Shown one piece after another: positions 34,383 through 44,584 of a stretch of 64,000 nt of DNA. The translations under genes were made by a program, and so were the position numbers. This stretch comes from Bimuria novae-zelandiae CBS 107.79 (Eukaryota > Ascomycota > Dothideomycetes > Pleosporales > Didymosphaeriaceae), in assembly GCA_010015655.1 (NCBI GenBank), contig ML976674.1, positions 921,970 to 985,969 of the forward strand, in the 5' to 3' direction. Positions within the stretch are counted from its first letter, which is position 1; every line of letters begins with the position of its first letter. The notes beneath the pieces are model-generated. The model did not search any database. It was not told the origin of the DNA and saw only the letters and a list, made by a program, of their open reading frames with translations.

Positions 34383-37300
34383 TGTTAAGTCCCTACGGGT
34401 AGCTAGTCCGAAATGGGGTTAAGGTTGGTTCTCTAGCAGGAGCGATGTCGAAGACGGGAAAGGGTGTATTAATAGCTTGCGCTTATTAATAGGGTGTTAG
34501 TATTAAAGTAAGGTGTGTTATAATTAAATTAACAAGAGCCTGAGTGAATCCAAACGATAGATTAATAAATAGGTTAAATACAAGGTGGAAGAGTCTATCC
34601 TTATATTCCTATATACTTAGCATGCTTAACTTGCTTATTTCGAGCATGTCGAGCGCAGCCTTAGCTTTCTACATATACTTAACTTGCTTACTTTAAGCAT
34701 GTTAAGCGCAGCCTTAGCTTTCTGCATATGCTTAACTTGCTTGATTTAAGCGCTTCGAGCAGTTACGTGACCTGCCTATTACTATGCCACCATTAGCTCC
34801 TATAAGACCTTAGCCGTCTTAGAATGTTAGCCTAGTGATGCTAAATACAGATCCTAACATTATCCCCTCTCTTTGACGATTTGTCCTCGAATTACATAAC
34901 CTGTCTTATTAAATAGATAAAGTTTAGTTGCCCCGCTTCTTAGTGCGCTTTACTATAATGTCTTTTGCTAAAGCCCGCGCTATCTGTCTTAGCATTAAAA
35001 CTCGCCGTAATAGTATTATTTATCCTATCTCTTATAATTATTACTTACTTTTTAGCTTTAAGTGCATTGTTATGCTGTTATCTAATCCTAACGCCTGTTT
35101 AAAGTGTTCTAAGTGCATTTGTGCGTAAAAGTCTTACGTAAACTTGTCGTGGGCATCGTTAGACAAGACTCGTGATAAGTATAAAAAGAAGGTAGATACG
35201 GATAAGAAATTATTAGTAGAAGTGTTAATCCGACTTCTGCGAAATAAGAAAATATTATAGCAGGCTAAAGAGCGTGCTAAGAAGAAGGCGCAATACCTTA
35301 TGTCCGAAATGGATACTACTAGAGAGTTAGAAGTAGAGGCGGCGTTAGAGGACTGTCCTGCCATGGCAGCCACTATTGGCTTCTCTCCTCTAATGTGGTT
35401 AACACTAAGGTTATTAAATAATTACTTTAGTATCTTGCCTACAACCGCGAGCGGCTCTTAGGTATATTTCTATAGTATTAGTGAAGTAATTGTTTGCAGT
35501 TTACTAAGTTTTCCGTAGGTTCCTATGTGTTCTCGCTGTGTGGGTATCCCTTCTATTTAATAAGATATGTGCGTGGCTAATCCGTGTATTATAGTATTTA
35601 TTTAACTTTAAATTTGTTTTCTTCCTCTAGTTAGTGATAGAAGGTGGTTTCGACTGGTGTCTCTGGGTTGGCTGGTTCTAATCGGTCTATATGAAATACT
35701 GGGTGTATCTTAGCGTCTGGTGGTAGTTCTAATTTATAGTTGACCGGTGATATTTGCTTAGAAATAAAAAATAGTCTAACCTTAACATGATCTAGTTTCT
35801 TGTGTTTCTTCTTCTAAGTTTAAAGATTCTTTATAAGCAAATATGCTTTATCCCCCTTCTTTAGCTAAGGTGCCGTTTTTCGTTTTTAATTTGTGTAGGA
35901 AATGGCTTGCTATTAAGCTTTCTTAAGATTCTCTCGGAGTTGTTTGTGCGTCTTTTTTATTTTTTCCGCCAAACTGATGGCTTCTTCCGTTTTAATAGTT
36001 GTAGGAAACGTTTAATTAAAGAGATATAGATGTCTTTCGTAGTTTATATAGAATAGCGTGTATCCTGTTGCTGCTAATATCTTGTTATTGTATACCAATT
36101 GTGCCATAGGTAATAGGGAAATCTAGTTATTTTTCTGGTTGTTGTAGTAGATGCGTAGGTACGTTTTAATTATCTAATTCATACGTTCTGTTTGTCCATC
36201 CGTCTGTGGATAATAAGCTATTAATAGCTTTCGTTTTATTCCGATAAGTGCCATAAGCGTTGTCCAGTAATTTAAGGTAAAGAGCTTGTCTCGATCGCTA
36301 ATAATTGTCTTTAGTATGCTATAGTGTCGTATAAGGCGGTCTAGGATAAGGAATGCGAGTTCTTTAGCTGTAGTCGTCTTTTAGCATAGTAGTAGTTCTA
36401 CGTATTTAGTAAATCGACAAATAATTACTAATATAGAATTGTACTTTATTCCTGTTGCTGGGTCCTTTAATCCGGGTAGTCCTGTTATAAAGTCTATAGC
36501 GATATCTTCCCATAGTGCTATTAGTATCTGGATCGCTTATATCTCGCCGTACTTAAGATATATTGCGTGCTTGTTTCGTTAGCATTCTGCGCATTTGCGG
36601 ATATACTAGGTTACTGCTTCTTTAATTCCTTTAAAGCTGTAATTGCGCTGGATAAGTTCTATTATTTTCTTAATTCCTGGGTGTCCGTACGCAGGGTCGT
36701 CGTGGTATTATTAAATAATCTTAGTCTGTTATTTTACGGGTACCTTTCGTGTTATTACGGGGATTTGATTAAGTTCCGCTGTTAGTCTAAGGGATCTGTC
36801 TTTATTTTGCTGTAGAATAGTAGAATAGGTTTTAATCTTATTTCTTATAAGATCGCTACGCCTACTTAGGGCGTCTGCTCGTCCGTTTTCCTTGCCTAGG
36901 GTGTACATAATCTTGAATTTATACTGCCCTATTGTTTCTAACCATCTCGCTTGACGTGGTGTTAATTCCTTAGTTGTCGTGAATCGTAAGAGATTCTTGT
37001 AGTCTATAAAGATTATAAGATTTAAGTAACTATGTGCGTAGATCCTTTAATACTTTAATGCTCTAATAATTGCGTATAGTTCTTTGTCGTGTATGTCGTA
37101 TTGTGATTCCGCGTCGTTGAGTTTGCATGAGTAGTAGGCGATTAGATACTAATACCTATCCTTTTCTTACTTTACACATGCTCCTAGTGCTAAGTCGCTT
37201 GCGTTCGTTTTAATCCTTAGTGGTTTATTGTCTTGGAAGTGCATTAGTACTAGTAGACTAATACATGCTTGCCGTAGTACCTGGAATGCTTCTTCGCATT

Positions 37301-40300
37301 CTATTATCCATTTAAAGGGTACGTCCTTCTTAGTAAGGTTTATAAGCGGTATTGTGATCCTTGCGTAATCCTTAATAAATTGTTAATTAAATCCATAGAA
37401 TCCTAAGAATTCCTAGATGTTCTTGGCTAATTATAGTCGTGGCCAGTCTTTAACACATTTAATTTTATCTAGGCTTACCTTAATTCCTTTAGTGTTAACA
37501 ATATATCTAAGGAATTTAAGTTCTATTTAGAAGAACTTGCACTTTTCTAGTTTAAGTTATAGGTGTAACTTATTAAGTTCCTTAAGTACCATCTTAACAT
37601 GTTCCACGTGGTTGTTTATGTTTTCTAAGTAGATTAGAATGTCGTCCATGTATATAATAACAAAGATGTCGAGGTAGTATTATAAGACATTGTTAATAAG
37701 CGCCTAGAATGTAGCTGGTGCGTTTATAAGTCTAAATAGTATAACAGTGTACTTAAATAGTCCGTATCTAGATCTAAATACTATTTTCTATTCTTTACCT
37801 TTCTTAATTTATATAAGGTGGTATCTATCGCGTAGGTCTAGTGAGGTAAACATCTTTACTCGTGCTAGCCTGTCTCGTAGTTCTCTAATATTTAGTAACG
37901 GGTATCGGTTCTTAATCGTTATGTTATTAAGTTTTTAGTAGTCTACGCAGGGTCGTAATTCGCCACTCTTCTTAGGTATAAATATAAATAGGCTTGCCGC
38001 TAGTAACTTTAATAGTCGTATGTATCCTTTTGCTAAATTCTTCTTAATAAATTCCTTTTCTTCTTAGAGTTCTTTGCCTAATTTCGCGTATAGTAGTCTA
38101 AAGGGTGGCGTCTTCCCTTCTTCTAGGTTAATCTTGTAATCCTAGGGTTAGTGCTTAGGTAGGTTTGCTTTTCCTTCCTCTTCTCGAAACAGATAGCTCT
38201 ATTCTATAAACTATTTAGGGATTCTGTAGGTTGTGCGTTGCTCTCTTTCCTTTACAGGAATTAGCTTGTCCACTGTCTTGCGCTCTGTAACCTAGTGGTT
38301 CCTACCAGCGTCTACTAAGGGTGATTTAATCTTAAATCTCGTTTATAAGACTATGTTATTAATAGCTCTCTTATCTACTATCGAACTTTGCTAATGCGTA
38401 GGCATTGCTTATAATACATAGTTATAGCGCTTAAAGAATAGCGTTCTCCTTCCTTAGTTAATTGTAGGGTTGTGCTTCCTTAACTAGGGTAGTCCTAGTA
38501 TTACATCGTGACTGGCTTCTTTAAGAACATCAAGGGTAATTGTTTCCCTGTGTCTATAGATCTTAAGTGTTGTCTTAACCTCGTACTTAATTCGTGGCGT
38601 GCCTGGCATTAGGTATCTATTCGCGATATAAATAATATAAGTATCCTTTTTCTTGCGCTTATAGAGTCCCGCTTTAATAAGTGCCTTTTAAGAGATGTAG
38701 CTTTGTTAGGCTCCTGAATCTAGTATAGCCTTTATCTATGTTCTATTAAGCCGTATTAGTAGCTTAATTAATGCTTAACTATTTGTAGTATTTAATTCCT
38801 TAAAGGCGTCTTCTCGCTTGAGCCTAGGTCTAAAAAAGACAATTCCTTAGTGGGTGGCTTAGTAGGCTGAAGGTTGCCGTTTTTATCCCGTGGTTGGCAG
38901 TATCGTGCTATTATCTGGGTTGCTTTACTATAGCTTCTCCCTTCTTGTTGGTCTATACGCACTAGTTCTCTATAATAGTCGCTGGGTCTAAATCTAAAGA
39001 GTGCTTTATCCTATTAATGCGTTACACAGTCTGGGTGTAGGCATGTCTGCCAAATCTTTAACATGTATTTATTATTAATTAACATAGTATAGGTAAGGTT
39101 TTAGGTTTTACTAAGATATAGGAAGTATTTTGCTTTTCTTTTATCTTATAGGTGCGCGTCGCATTTAGCGATTAGGTAATTAAACTATTCCTATCTGCAT
39201 CGTTTCTGCGGTCGTGGGAAGTATCCACACTATTTGGCGTAAAGATACGTATTATATGCGTCGGCGGTATAGAATCTCTATTTAAGGATTCTGTGATTGG
39301 GATTTTAGTGGTCTAGGTCGTATATTAGTTTGTAGCTAAGATTCTTAATAGGGTATTTCTTCTTTAGGTCCTAGTGTTTATAACCGTGGTCTACAAATTC
39401 TTATATTATTAGGCTAATTAGTTTGGTGCGTATCGCATTTAGCTTAGTTACTATAAATCTAAAATTAGTTTCACGTGGTTAATATTAATCTAAGAATTAG
39501 AATATATTGTGTTCTTCCTTATCCGTAAGTCTTCTTGCATTTAGATGCGGTGTAGGGGCGCGTTTCTTTAGCTCCTTTTACTCTACCTCTAATCCTTCTT
39601 CTGCATCCTTATATAGCTAAGAGTCGGGCGAGTCTGTTCGCTCTAAGTCCCTATCTTAGTTATTAAGTTATTTAATAGTACTAATAACTTGCTATTCTTT
39701 ATTAGTCGCGTCCGTGTCCTTAACAGTTAGTACGTTTAACTGTCTAATGACCTTGTTCTTAGATCTGCAGTTTCTGGCTATGTGGCCTGGTTTGCCACAC
39801 GTAAAACAAGTGCGTGTCTTGGTCCCCTGTTATTGTCGGGTTCTATCTAAGATACGTCTTTGGTTAGGCTTCTTGCGATAGCCTAGAGACTTTCCTGTTC
39901 CTTTTCTAATTGTATTAATTTGGTTATAGTACTGGATTCCTTCTATCGGCTGAGGTCCGTAGTTGTCTTGTCTTAGCCTAGAAGTCTGTTAATTGCGATA
40001 ATTATCGTGGCTTAAGGGTGGTCTATAGCCTTATTATCCTAACTGGTTCTATTATATATTACATTTCAGTTCGTACTATTCCTTATTAATCTTAATAGCT
40101 TCCTTTAATAGTGCTTCTAGTGTATCTATCTTTGCTCCGCTACGCAGTAGTTCTTCGCGTAGGTTAGGCTTAAGTCCTTAATAGTACATAGTTATAAGAG
40201 TTACTTTGTTCTAATGGATTTAATTAGCGTGTCTGCGGAATTTAGAGTTATATTTAGTAGCTAAGCGGACTTGCTTAAGTTACTGGATAGCTCTTTTAGT

Positions 40301-41189
40301 AATAGCCTCCTAATTAGCTACTTTAAAGTACTGTTTAACTTTCTTGCAGAACTCGTTGTAGTTTTTTATAATTTTATTAATAGTATCTCCTTCCGAGTTC
40401 TCCTTAGCCAGGTATTAGTTAAGATACGATCGAATCTATACAAAGGCTGGTCCTTTTATATAGGATGCTATAAAAATAGTCTTATTAGCTTTATTCTATT
40501 CCTTCTTCGTTCCCTGGAAGTAGAGGTTAAGCTACAGGATTTATAGTTTTATATATTTATAGTCTCTATAAAAGAGATTAGGTTTGGCGTAAAGGCTTCC
40601 CTTAATATAGGTAATAGTAGCATCGTTATCGTTATTATCTAAAGTATTCCCTAGAACAACATCCGGTGCATTAAAAAGGGTCTTGTATTCGCTTATATTA
40701 GGGTGTTTAAGATGTTAAGTCCCTACGGGTAGCTAGTCCGAAATAGGGTTAAGGTTAGTTCTCTAGCAGGAGCGATATTAAAGATAAAAAAGGGTGTATT
40801 AATAGCTCGCGCTTATTAATAGGGTGTTAGTATTAAAGTAAGGTGTATTATAATTAAATTAATAAGAGCCTAAGTGAATCCAAACGATAGATTAATAAAC
40901 AGGTTAAACACGAGGTGGAAGAGTCCATCCTTATGTTCCTATATACTTAGTATGCTTGACTTGCTCGCTTCGAGCATGTTAAGCGCAGCCTTGGCTTTCT
41001 GCATATGCTTGACTTGCTCGCTTCAAGCATGTCGAGCGCAGCCTTGGCTTTCTGCATATGCTTGACTTGCTCGATTCGAGCGCTTCGAGCAGTTACGTAA
41101 CCTGCCTATTGCTGTGCCACTATTGGCTCCCATAAGACCTTGGCCGTCTCAGAATGTTAGCCTGGTGATGCTAAATACAGATCCTAACA
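34383..41189 (-). mobile_element. Ty3/Gypsy LTR retrotransposon (Gypsy-2), full length, inserted in pogo-2
   Basis: A 6.8-kb element with two 477-bp LTRs (34383-34859 and 40713-41189) flanked by CGTAC (34378-34382, 41190-41194). On the plus strand the LTRs read TGTTAAGTCCCTACGGG..CAGATCCTAACA. Coding runs on the minus strand, so the functional 5' LTR is the right one. Each LTR holds tandem units of about 59 bp built on 'CTTGCT..GAGCATGTCGAGCGC'. The two LTRs differ mainly by transitions. Confidence 0.93.
34900..40690 (-). pseudogene. Gypsy-2 gag-pol, RIP-inactivated
   Basis: Minus-strand reading from the right: a gag start near 40680 ('EYKTLFNAPDVVLGN'), a perfect zinc knuckle CFTCGKPGHIARNC near 39790, and protease around 38600. 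Reverse transcriptase has 'FRLINAPATF' and 'VIIYMDDILIYLEN' near 37650 (catalytic MDD), then 'FLGFYGFN'. RNase H includes 'DLALGACV' and 'YDIHDKELYAIIRAL' near 37090, followed by integrase (36.0-36.8 kb). The end 'KIHPVFHIDRLEPANPETPV' lies near 35700. Many Gln codons are stops. Domain order is Ty3/Gypsy. Confidence 0.87.
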
Positions 41190-41194
41190 CGTAC

Positions 41195-42371
41195 AATATA
41201 GATGAGAAAGGCTTCATGATTGGTATCACCTCCAGGTTAAAGAGGATCTTCGATCGGCCTCTATGGGAGGCCCACGCTGTGAGGCCGGCTATCCAGGATG
41301 GTAACCGTGATTGGATATCACTGATCGCCTGTATCTGCGCGGATGGGACTGCCCTGGACCTAGCCCTTATCTATCGGTCTATCTCTAGCAACATACAATC
41401 GACGTAAATAAAGGATATAGATCCTAATTATAATTATACCTTTATTACCTTATCTAAGTCTAGCTAAAGTAATAATTAGATTAGGCTAGTATAGCTAGAG
41501 CAGGTATTTAATTACCTAATAAAATAAAACTTTAAAAGATATTAATTATTAATTATTAATAGCTATAGATCTTATCTTACTATAGACTTTATTAATTACT
41601 ATAACTATAATAGGATCCTCTCAGCTATTTATTTATTTTATACGACTTATACGCTATAGCCTCTTAATATATTTATATTTAAGCCTCTATTAATAGCGTA
41701 TTTAAATAAGCTTATAGCATTTATCTATAATAGCTAAGGCCTACTTTTTATTACTATAAAAGACTTTTATCTACTATTCTAGAAAGCCTAAAGTAATATA
41801 ATAAAGTTCTAATTAATACTTAGCGCCTTTAAAGCTACTAGCATATTATTACTTAATCTAGTAAATTTTTTTAATAAGTTTAACTAATTAATATTAACTA
41901 ATAAAAAAATACTTAATAATAATATATTAGCCTTTAGCGCGTTAAATTAGCGGAAAATTAATTAACTCTTAAAGGCTATTATTAACGTAGGAGGTAATAG
42001 TTAGGCTAAGTAACTAAGCTAAACTATATATTATATCACTATCTAAAACTACTTCTAGAAGATAAAAATAAGTACTTATAAAAAGTCTTAGCAACTAAAA
42101 AACGCTACTTTAAAAAAGGTAGGCTTTTACCCTTTAATTAAAGTAATAGCTATTATAGTAAAGTAATATTTTAGTTATCTTGTAGCGTATAGAGGGCCCG
42201 TAATTATTAATACTAACTTAATTAGAATAAGTAGTAGAAATAGTATTAAAAAGCTAATTAAATAGAGGCCTGTAGGGCTAATTAATAGCTTAAGGCCTAA
42301 TTACTCTATAAAAAGTATATTACTTATATAGCTAATAAAAAGGCGCGCGCGTAGCAGAAAGCTAATATAAT
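41195..42371 (+). pseudogene. pogo-2 transposase, catalytic part
   Basis: It resumes exactly after Gypsy-2 with 'YNIDEKGFMIGITSRLKRIF', then 'DWISLIACICADGTALDLAL', 'LEQVFNYL' and 'LLIINSYRSYLTIDFINYY', with stops rising in density downstream. Sequence identity to pogo-1 is clear in the first 70 residues and fades as RIP increases. It is cut at 42371 by a solo LTR. Confidence 0.82.
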
Positions 42372-42827
42372 TGTTAAGATCCCAAAGAGATAGCTAATCC
42401 CTAAGGGGCTAAGGTTGGTTCTCGGGCAGGAGTACTAGTAGGACGGGAGAGGGTTGTAGTGATAGCTTGCGCCTGTTACTAAGGGCGTTGGTATCGAAGG
42501 TGTGTACAGCACAATCAAATCAACAAGGTTACTTATTCAGATCCAAACGATAGATTGATAAACAGGTTGAACACGCATATCTAGAGGGATATTCGAGCTC
42601 TCTATATACCCGTAGGCTTTCTTCTGTCATCACCCGTTTTTGTGCCATCATGACCTTGGTCTAATGGTACTGGCATTAGTGATGGTACTGCTATCACTGT
42701 CTTGGCGTGATGGTGTGGCTTGGCGTGAGGGTACATCACGTGACCTCGGTAGTGCAGTCCCACTATGGGTTACCCCGCCATGGCCGCCGTTGGCCCTCCT
42801 TTGCTGCCGCTCGTTCAGATCCTAACA
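42372..42827 (-). repeat. solo LTR of the Gypsy-2 family, not RIP-mutated
   Basis: 456 bp, TGTTAAGATCCC..CAGATCCTAACA, with perfect ATAAT duplications on both sides (42367-42371, 42828-42832). It shares block order with the Gypsy-2 LTR, including TTGGTTCTC, 'CCAAACGATAGATTGATAAA', CACGTGACC and the last 12 bp, but retains normal GC. It looks younger than the surrounding transposase. Confidence 0.85.
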
Positions 42828-43264
42828 ATAATTTTATAAAAATACTTTAATTAAGAGGCCTATAAGGCCTAAAAATAATACTAATAATTAATTAAAATTG
42901 CTTAATTAGCTCCTAAGAAGCCCTTAATACTATAAAAATAGGTTATTAGGCCCGCGCAGGCCCTTAGTAGAGGTGTAGATCTAAATAGGGTGGCATCGTT
43001 AGTATTAACACTATTAACGCGCAGGGGCCGCCTAATTAAAACACTAAGTAGATATTAATAATCTAAGTAAATAGATATTATTTATAGGCCTTAGCGACCT
43101 TAACACCATAAAATCTCGCGATAATTGACTTTGTGGACGTCTCTACAGCCTCATATTACGGGGCCAGATTTTGGTGTTGCGCGTGCACGCAGTGATGGCG
43201 TGCACGCACTGCCAAGAATCGGTACTCTTTCGATGCAGGAGCCTGTGCTCATCCTCACACGCTT

Positions 43265-43510
43265 TAAGCTACTAATAAAGCTACTATATAATAAAAATTA
43301 TATAAAAAAAAGTAATTATAGTAAAAAGGAGATCTTATAGCTACTAATAGCTAATAACTAGCTACTTTACAAGACTTTATAGCATATAGTAATAAAAAGA
43401 AGATAAAGAAAAGGGTGTGTGCTAATAAAAGTAAATTAACTTAATAGCGCTATAGACACTACAGTAAAGCTAGACATAATTCGCACACGTATAAAAAAAG
43501 TAGAAGTAAA
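43265..43510 (+). pseudogene. pogo-3 transposase, C-terminal zinc-knuckle part
   Basis: The frame reads 'KLLIKLLYNKNYIKKSNY' and then 'RYRHYSKARHNSHTYK', the RIP version of a CxxCxxxGHxxxxC knuckle in which Cys codons became Tyr (TGC to TAC) and Gly became Arg. It lies just right of the Gypsy-1 target duplication and left of the pogo-3 terminal repeat. Confidence 0.7.
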
Positions 43511-43648
43511 TTCTAAGTAGATTAGCCTACTATAATTTCTTATAACTATTTATGCGCGTTCTGTACTATTGTGTAGAGTGTAGATTTTGATGGGATCTTG
43601 GCATTTTCGGCGACTCGCTATGTCCGGCCACTGGCTATGCATGTACGT

Positions 43649-43679
<31 letters not shown>

Positions 43680-43935
43680 TAATATATTTAATTTTTGAAA
43701 AATTATATAGTATATTAAGTCGTGCATCCTAAAAAAAGACGTAAAATATTACTAAAAGAAAACTTTCTCTCTAAAATAAATATAATATACAGGCTTTTTT
43801 TTAGAGTTATATAACTTATATTAAAATTGCATATAAATAGCTCCTATATTTGTTAATTTAGAATTTTGGTGTTCTACTTAGTCAGACCCAACTGTGGCCC
43901 TTGCGACCCAACCCATTTACAAGCCTACGTGAGCG

Positions 43936-44200
43936 GATCGCGAGGCTTGAGAAGGTCGATGAGGCCGCCACAACACGTAGAAGGCGAAAAAGGAAGCGAA
44001 TACCGCAGCAAGGCACCTTAAAAAAGGCAGAGGCAGAGGCAGAGGATATTATTGCTCAAAAGGACGTTGAGCAGCAGCTGGATGGGGAAATGCGTTAAGG
44101 TAGGGCGCGATCAGGTGCTAATTGGCAGGCTTTAACACGCTGCAGCCGCTGCAAGAAGACTGGCCATAACTCGCGAACATGTAAGATAGGTACTATAGAT
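43936..44200 (+). pseudogene. pogo-4 transposase relic, C-terminal piece
   Basis: It continues the frame left at 20583. A basic stretch 'RRRRKRKRIPQQG' and an acidic 'AEAEAEDIIAQKDVEQQL' lead to a stop at 44098, after which the frame goes on to an intact zinc knuckle 'CSRCKKTGHNSRTC' near 44155. It is much less mutated than the left piece. The outer terminal repeats of this element were not recognised. Confidence 0.78.
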
Positions 44201-44584
44201 ACTCTTTAATCTACAACGCTAATTTTATTATATTATGGTGTTGTTGAGATAGGTCACTATAAAGGCATGAGAAGTTAGTGGGGTGCGCAGCTCGCTTGCT
44301 GGACAAGTTACATCCACACGGCAACGAATGATAAGCTTTCTCGGGAAAGCTTGACTAAGATAAGAGTGGCGAAAGACGCGTTGACGAGGCTTAACACTAA
44401 GCAAATGCAGAAGCGACACCCGATCTAACACTCGCCATTACCCGACGACCAGCCCGTGGGCACTGGCCTTATAGTCGCGCGGGCTGCAAAATGAGTTACC
44501 CTCCGCAACTTCATCGCAGTCCTTGCCATCGAACCGCTCCTCTAGGCATACAAGCAGCGAATCCCGTTGGGTGCCAGACTCAAA
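44201..44584. other. island margin and 5' flank of the permease gene
   Basis: Composition returns to normal here. The short minus-strand frame 44228-44431 has no family features. Confidence 0.4.

Larger units (their letters stand above)
33828..43222 (+). mobile_element. pogo/Fot1-like DNA transposon (pogo-2), split by Gypsy-2 and a solo LTR
   Basis: The ends are inverted repeats of about 56 bp, CCGATTCTTGGCAGTGCGTG.. at 33828 and its complement ending at 43222. They contain two copies of a TGCGTGCACGC palindromic core per end. TA flanks both ends; the empty site TTATCTACTCTTTT is present in the 5' LTR of Gypsy-1. The left repeat carries a 7-bp insertion. Transposase pieces lie at 33900-34382, 41195-42371 and 42833-43170, with Gypsy-2 and a solo LTR in between. 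Confidence 0.9.
29021..43259 (+). mobile_element. Ty3/Gypsy LTR retrotransposon (Gypsy-1), internally deleted, split by two pogo elements
   Basis: The 5' LTR is 29021-29278 (starts TGTGATGGCCCAGTACACTG). The 3' LTR is in three pieces, 31493-31661, 33776-33827 and 43225-43259, which add up to the same length once pogo-1 and pogo-2 and their TA duplications are removed. The target duplication CGCTT is at 29016-29020 and 43260-43264. A polypurine tract (AGAGGGGGGTGA) precedes 31493. Only about 2.2 kb of interior remains, so gag and most of pol are gone. Confidence 0.88.
20723..43648 (+). mobile_element. pogo/Fot1-like DNA transposon (pogo-3), split by Gypsy-3 and Gypsy-1
   Basis: The ends are inverted repeats of about 60 bp, beginning ACGTACATGCATAGC at the left and ending with the complement at 43648; both are flanked by TA. 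Each end holds two direct copies of CATAGCGAGTGGC or a close variant, probably transposase-binding sites. The element lies inside the hAT MITE. Its transposase is in three pieces: N-terminal part about 20800-21271, catalytic middle 28348-29020, and C-terminal zinc knuckle 43265-43510. Removing both Gypsy elements rejoins them. Confidence 0.85.
20584..43927 (-). mobile_element. hAT-like MITE, copy 2, split by pogo-3
   Basis: The two ends are 20584-20722 and 43649-43927. Read from the right, the sequence follows MITE copy 1 almost throughout: TAGGCTTGTAAATGGGTTGG, the GGGTCTGACTAAG block, and the shared 'AGGATGCACGACTTAATAT'. The left piece supplies the other end. It is therefore inverted relative to copy 1. 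The flanking 8-bp duplication is perfect (CGTGAGCG). The interior 22.9 kb consists of later insertions. Confidence 0.85.

Noticed and set aside
20584..43927. One giant 23-kb transposon (Starship-like or other) bounded by the long inverted repeats
   Set aside because: The repeats are the two halves of a 430-bp MITE. Everything between them is accounted for by later insertions with their own duplications, and no captain-type tyrosine recombinase or cargo genes are present.
17441..44200. Centromere or telomere
   Set aside because: The AT-rich block is fully explained by RIP-mutated transposons; no telomeric repeat or centromere-specific signal was seen.
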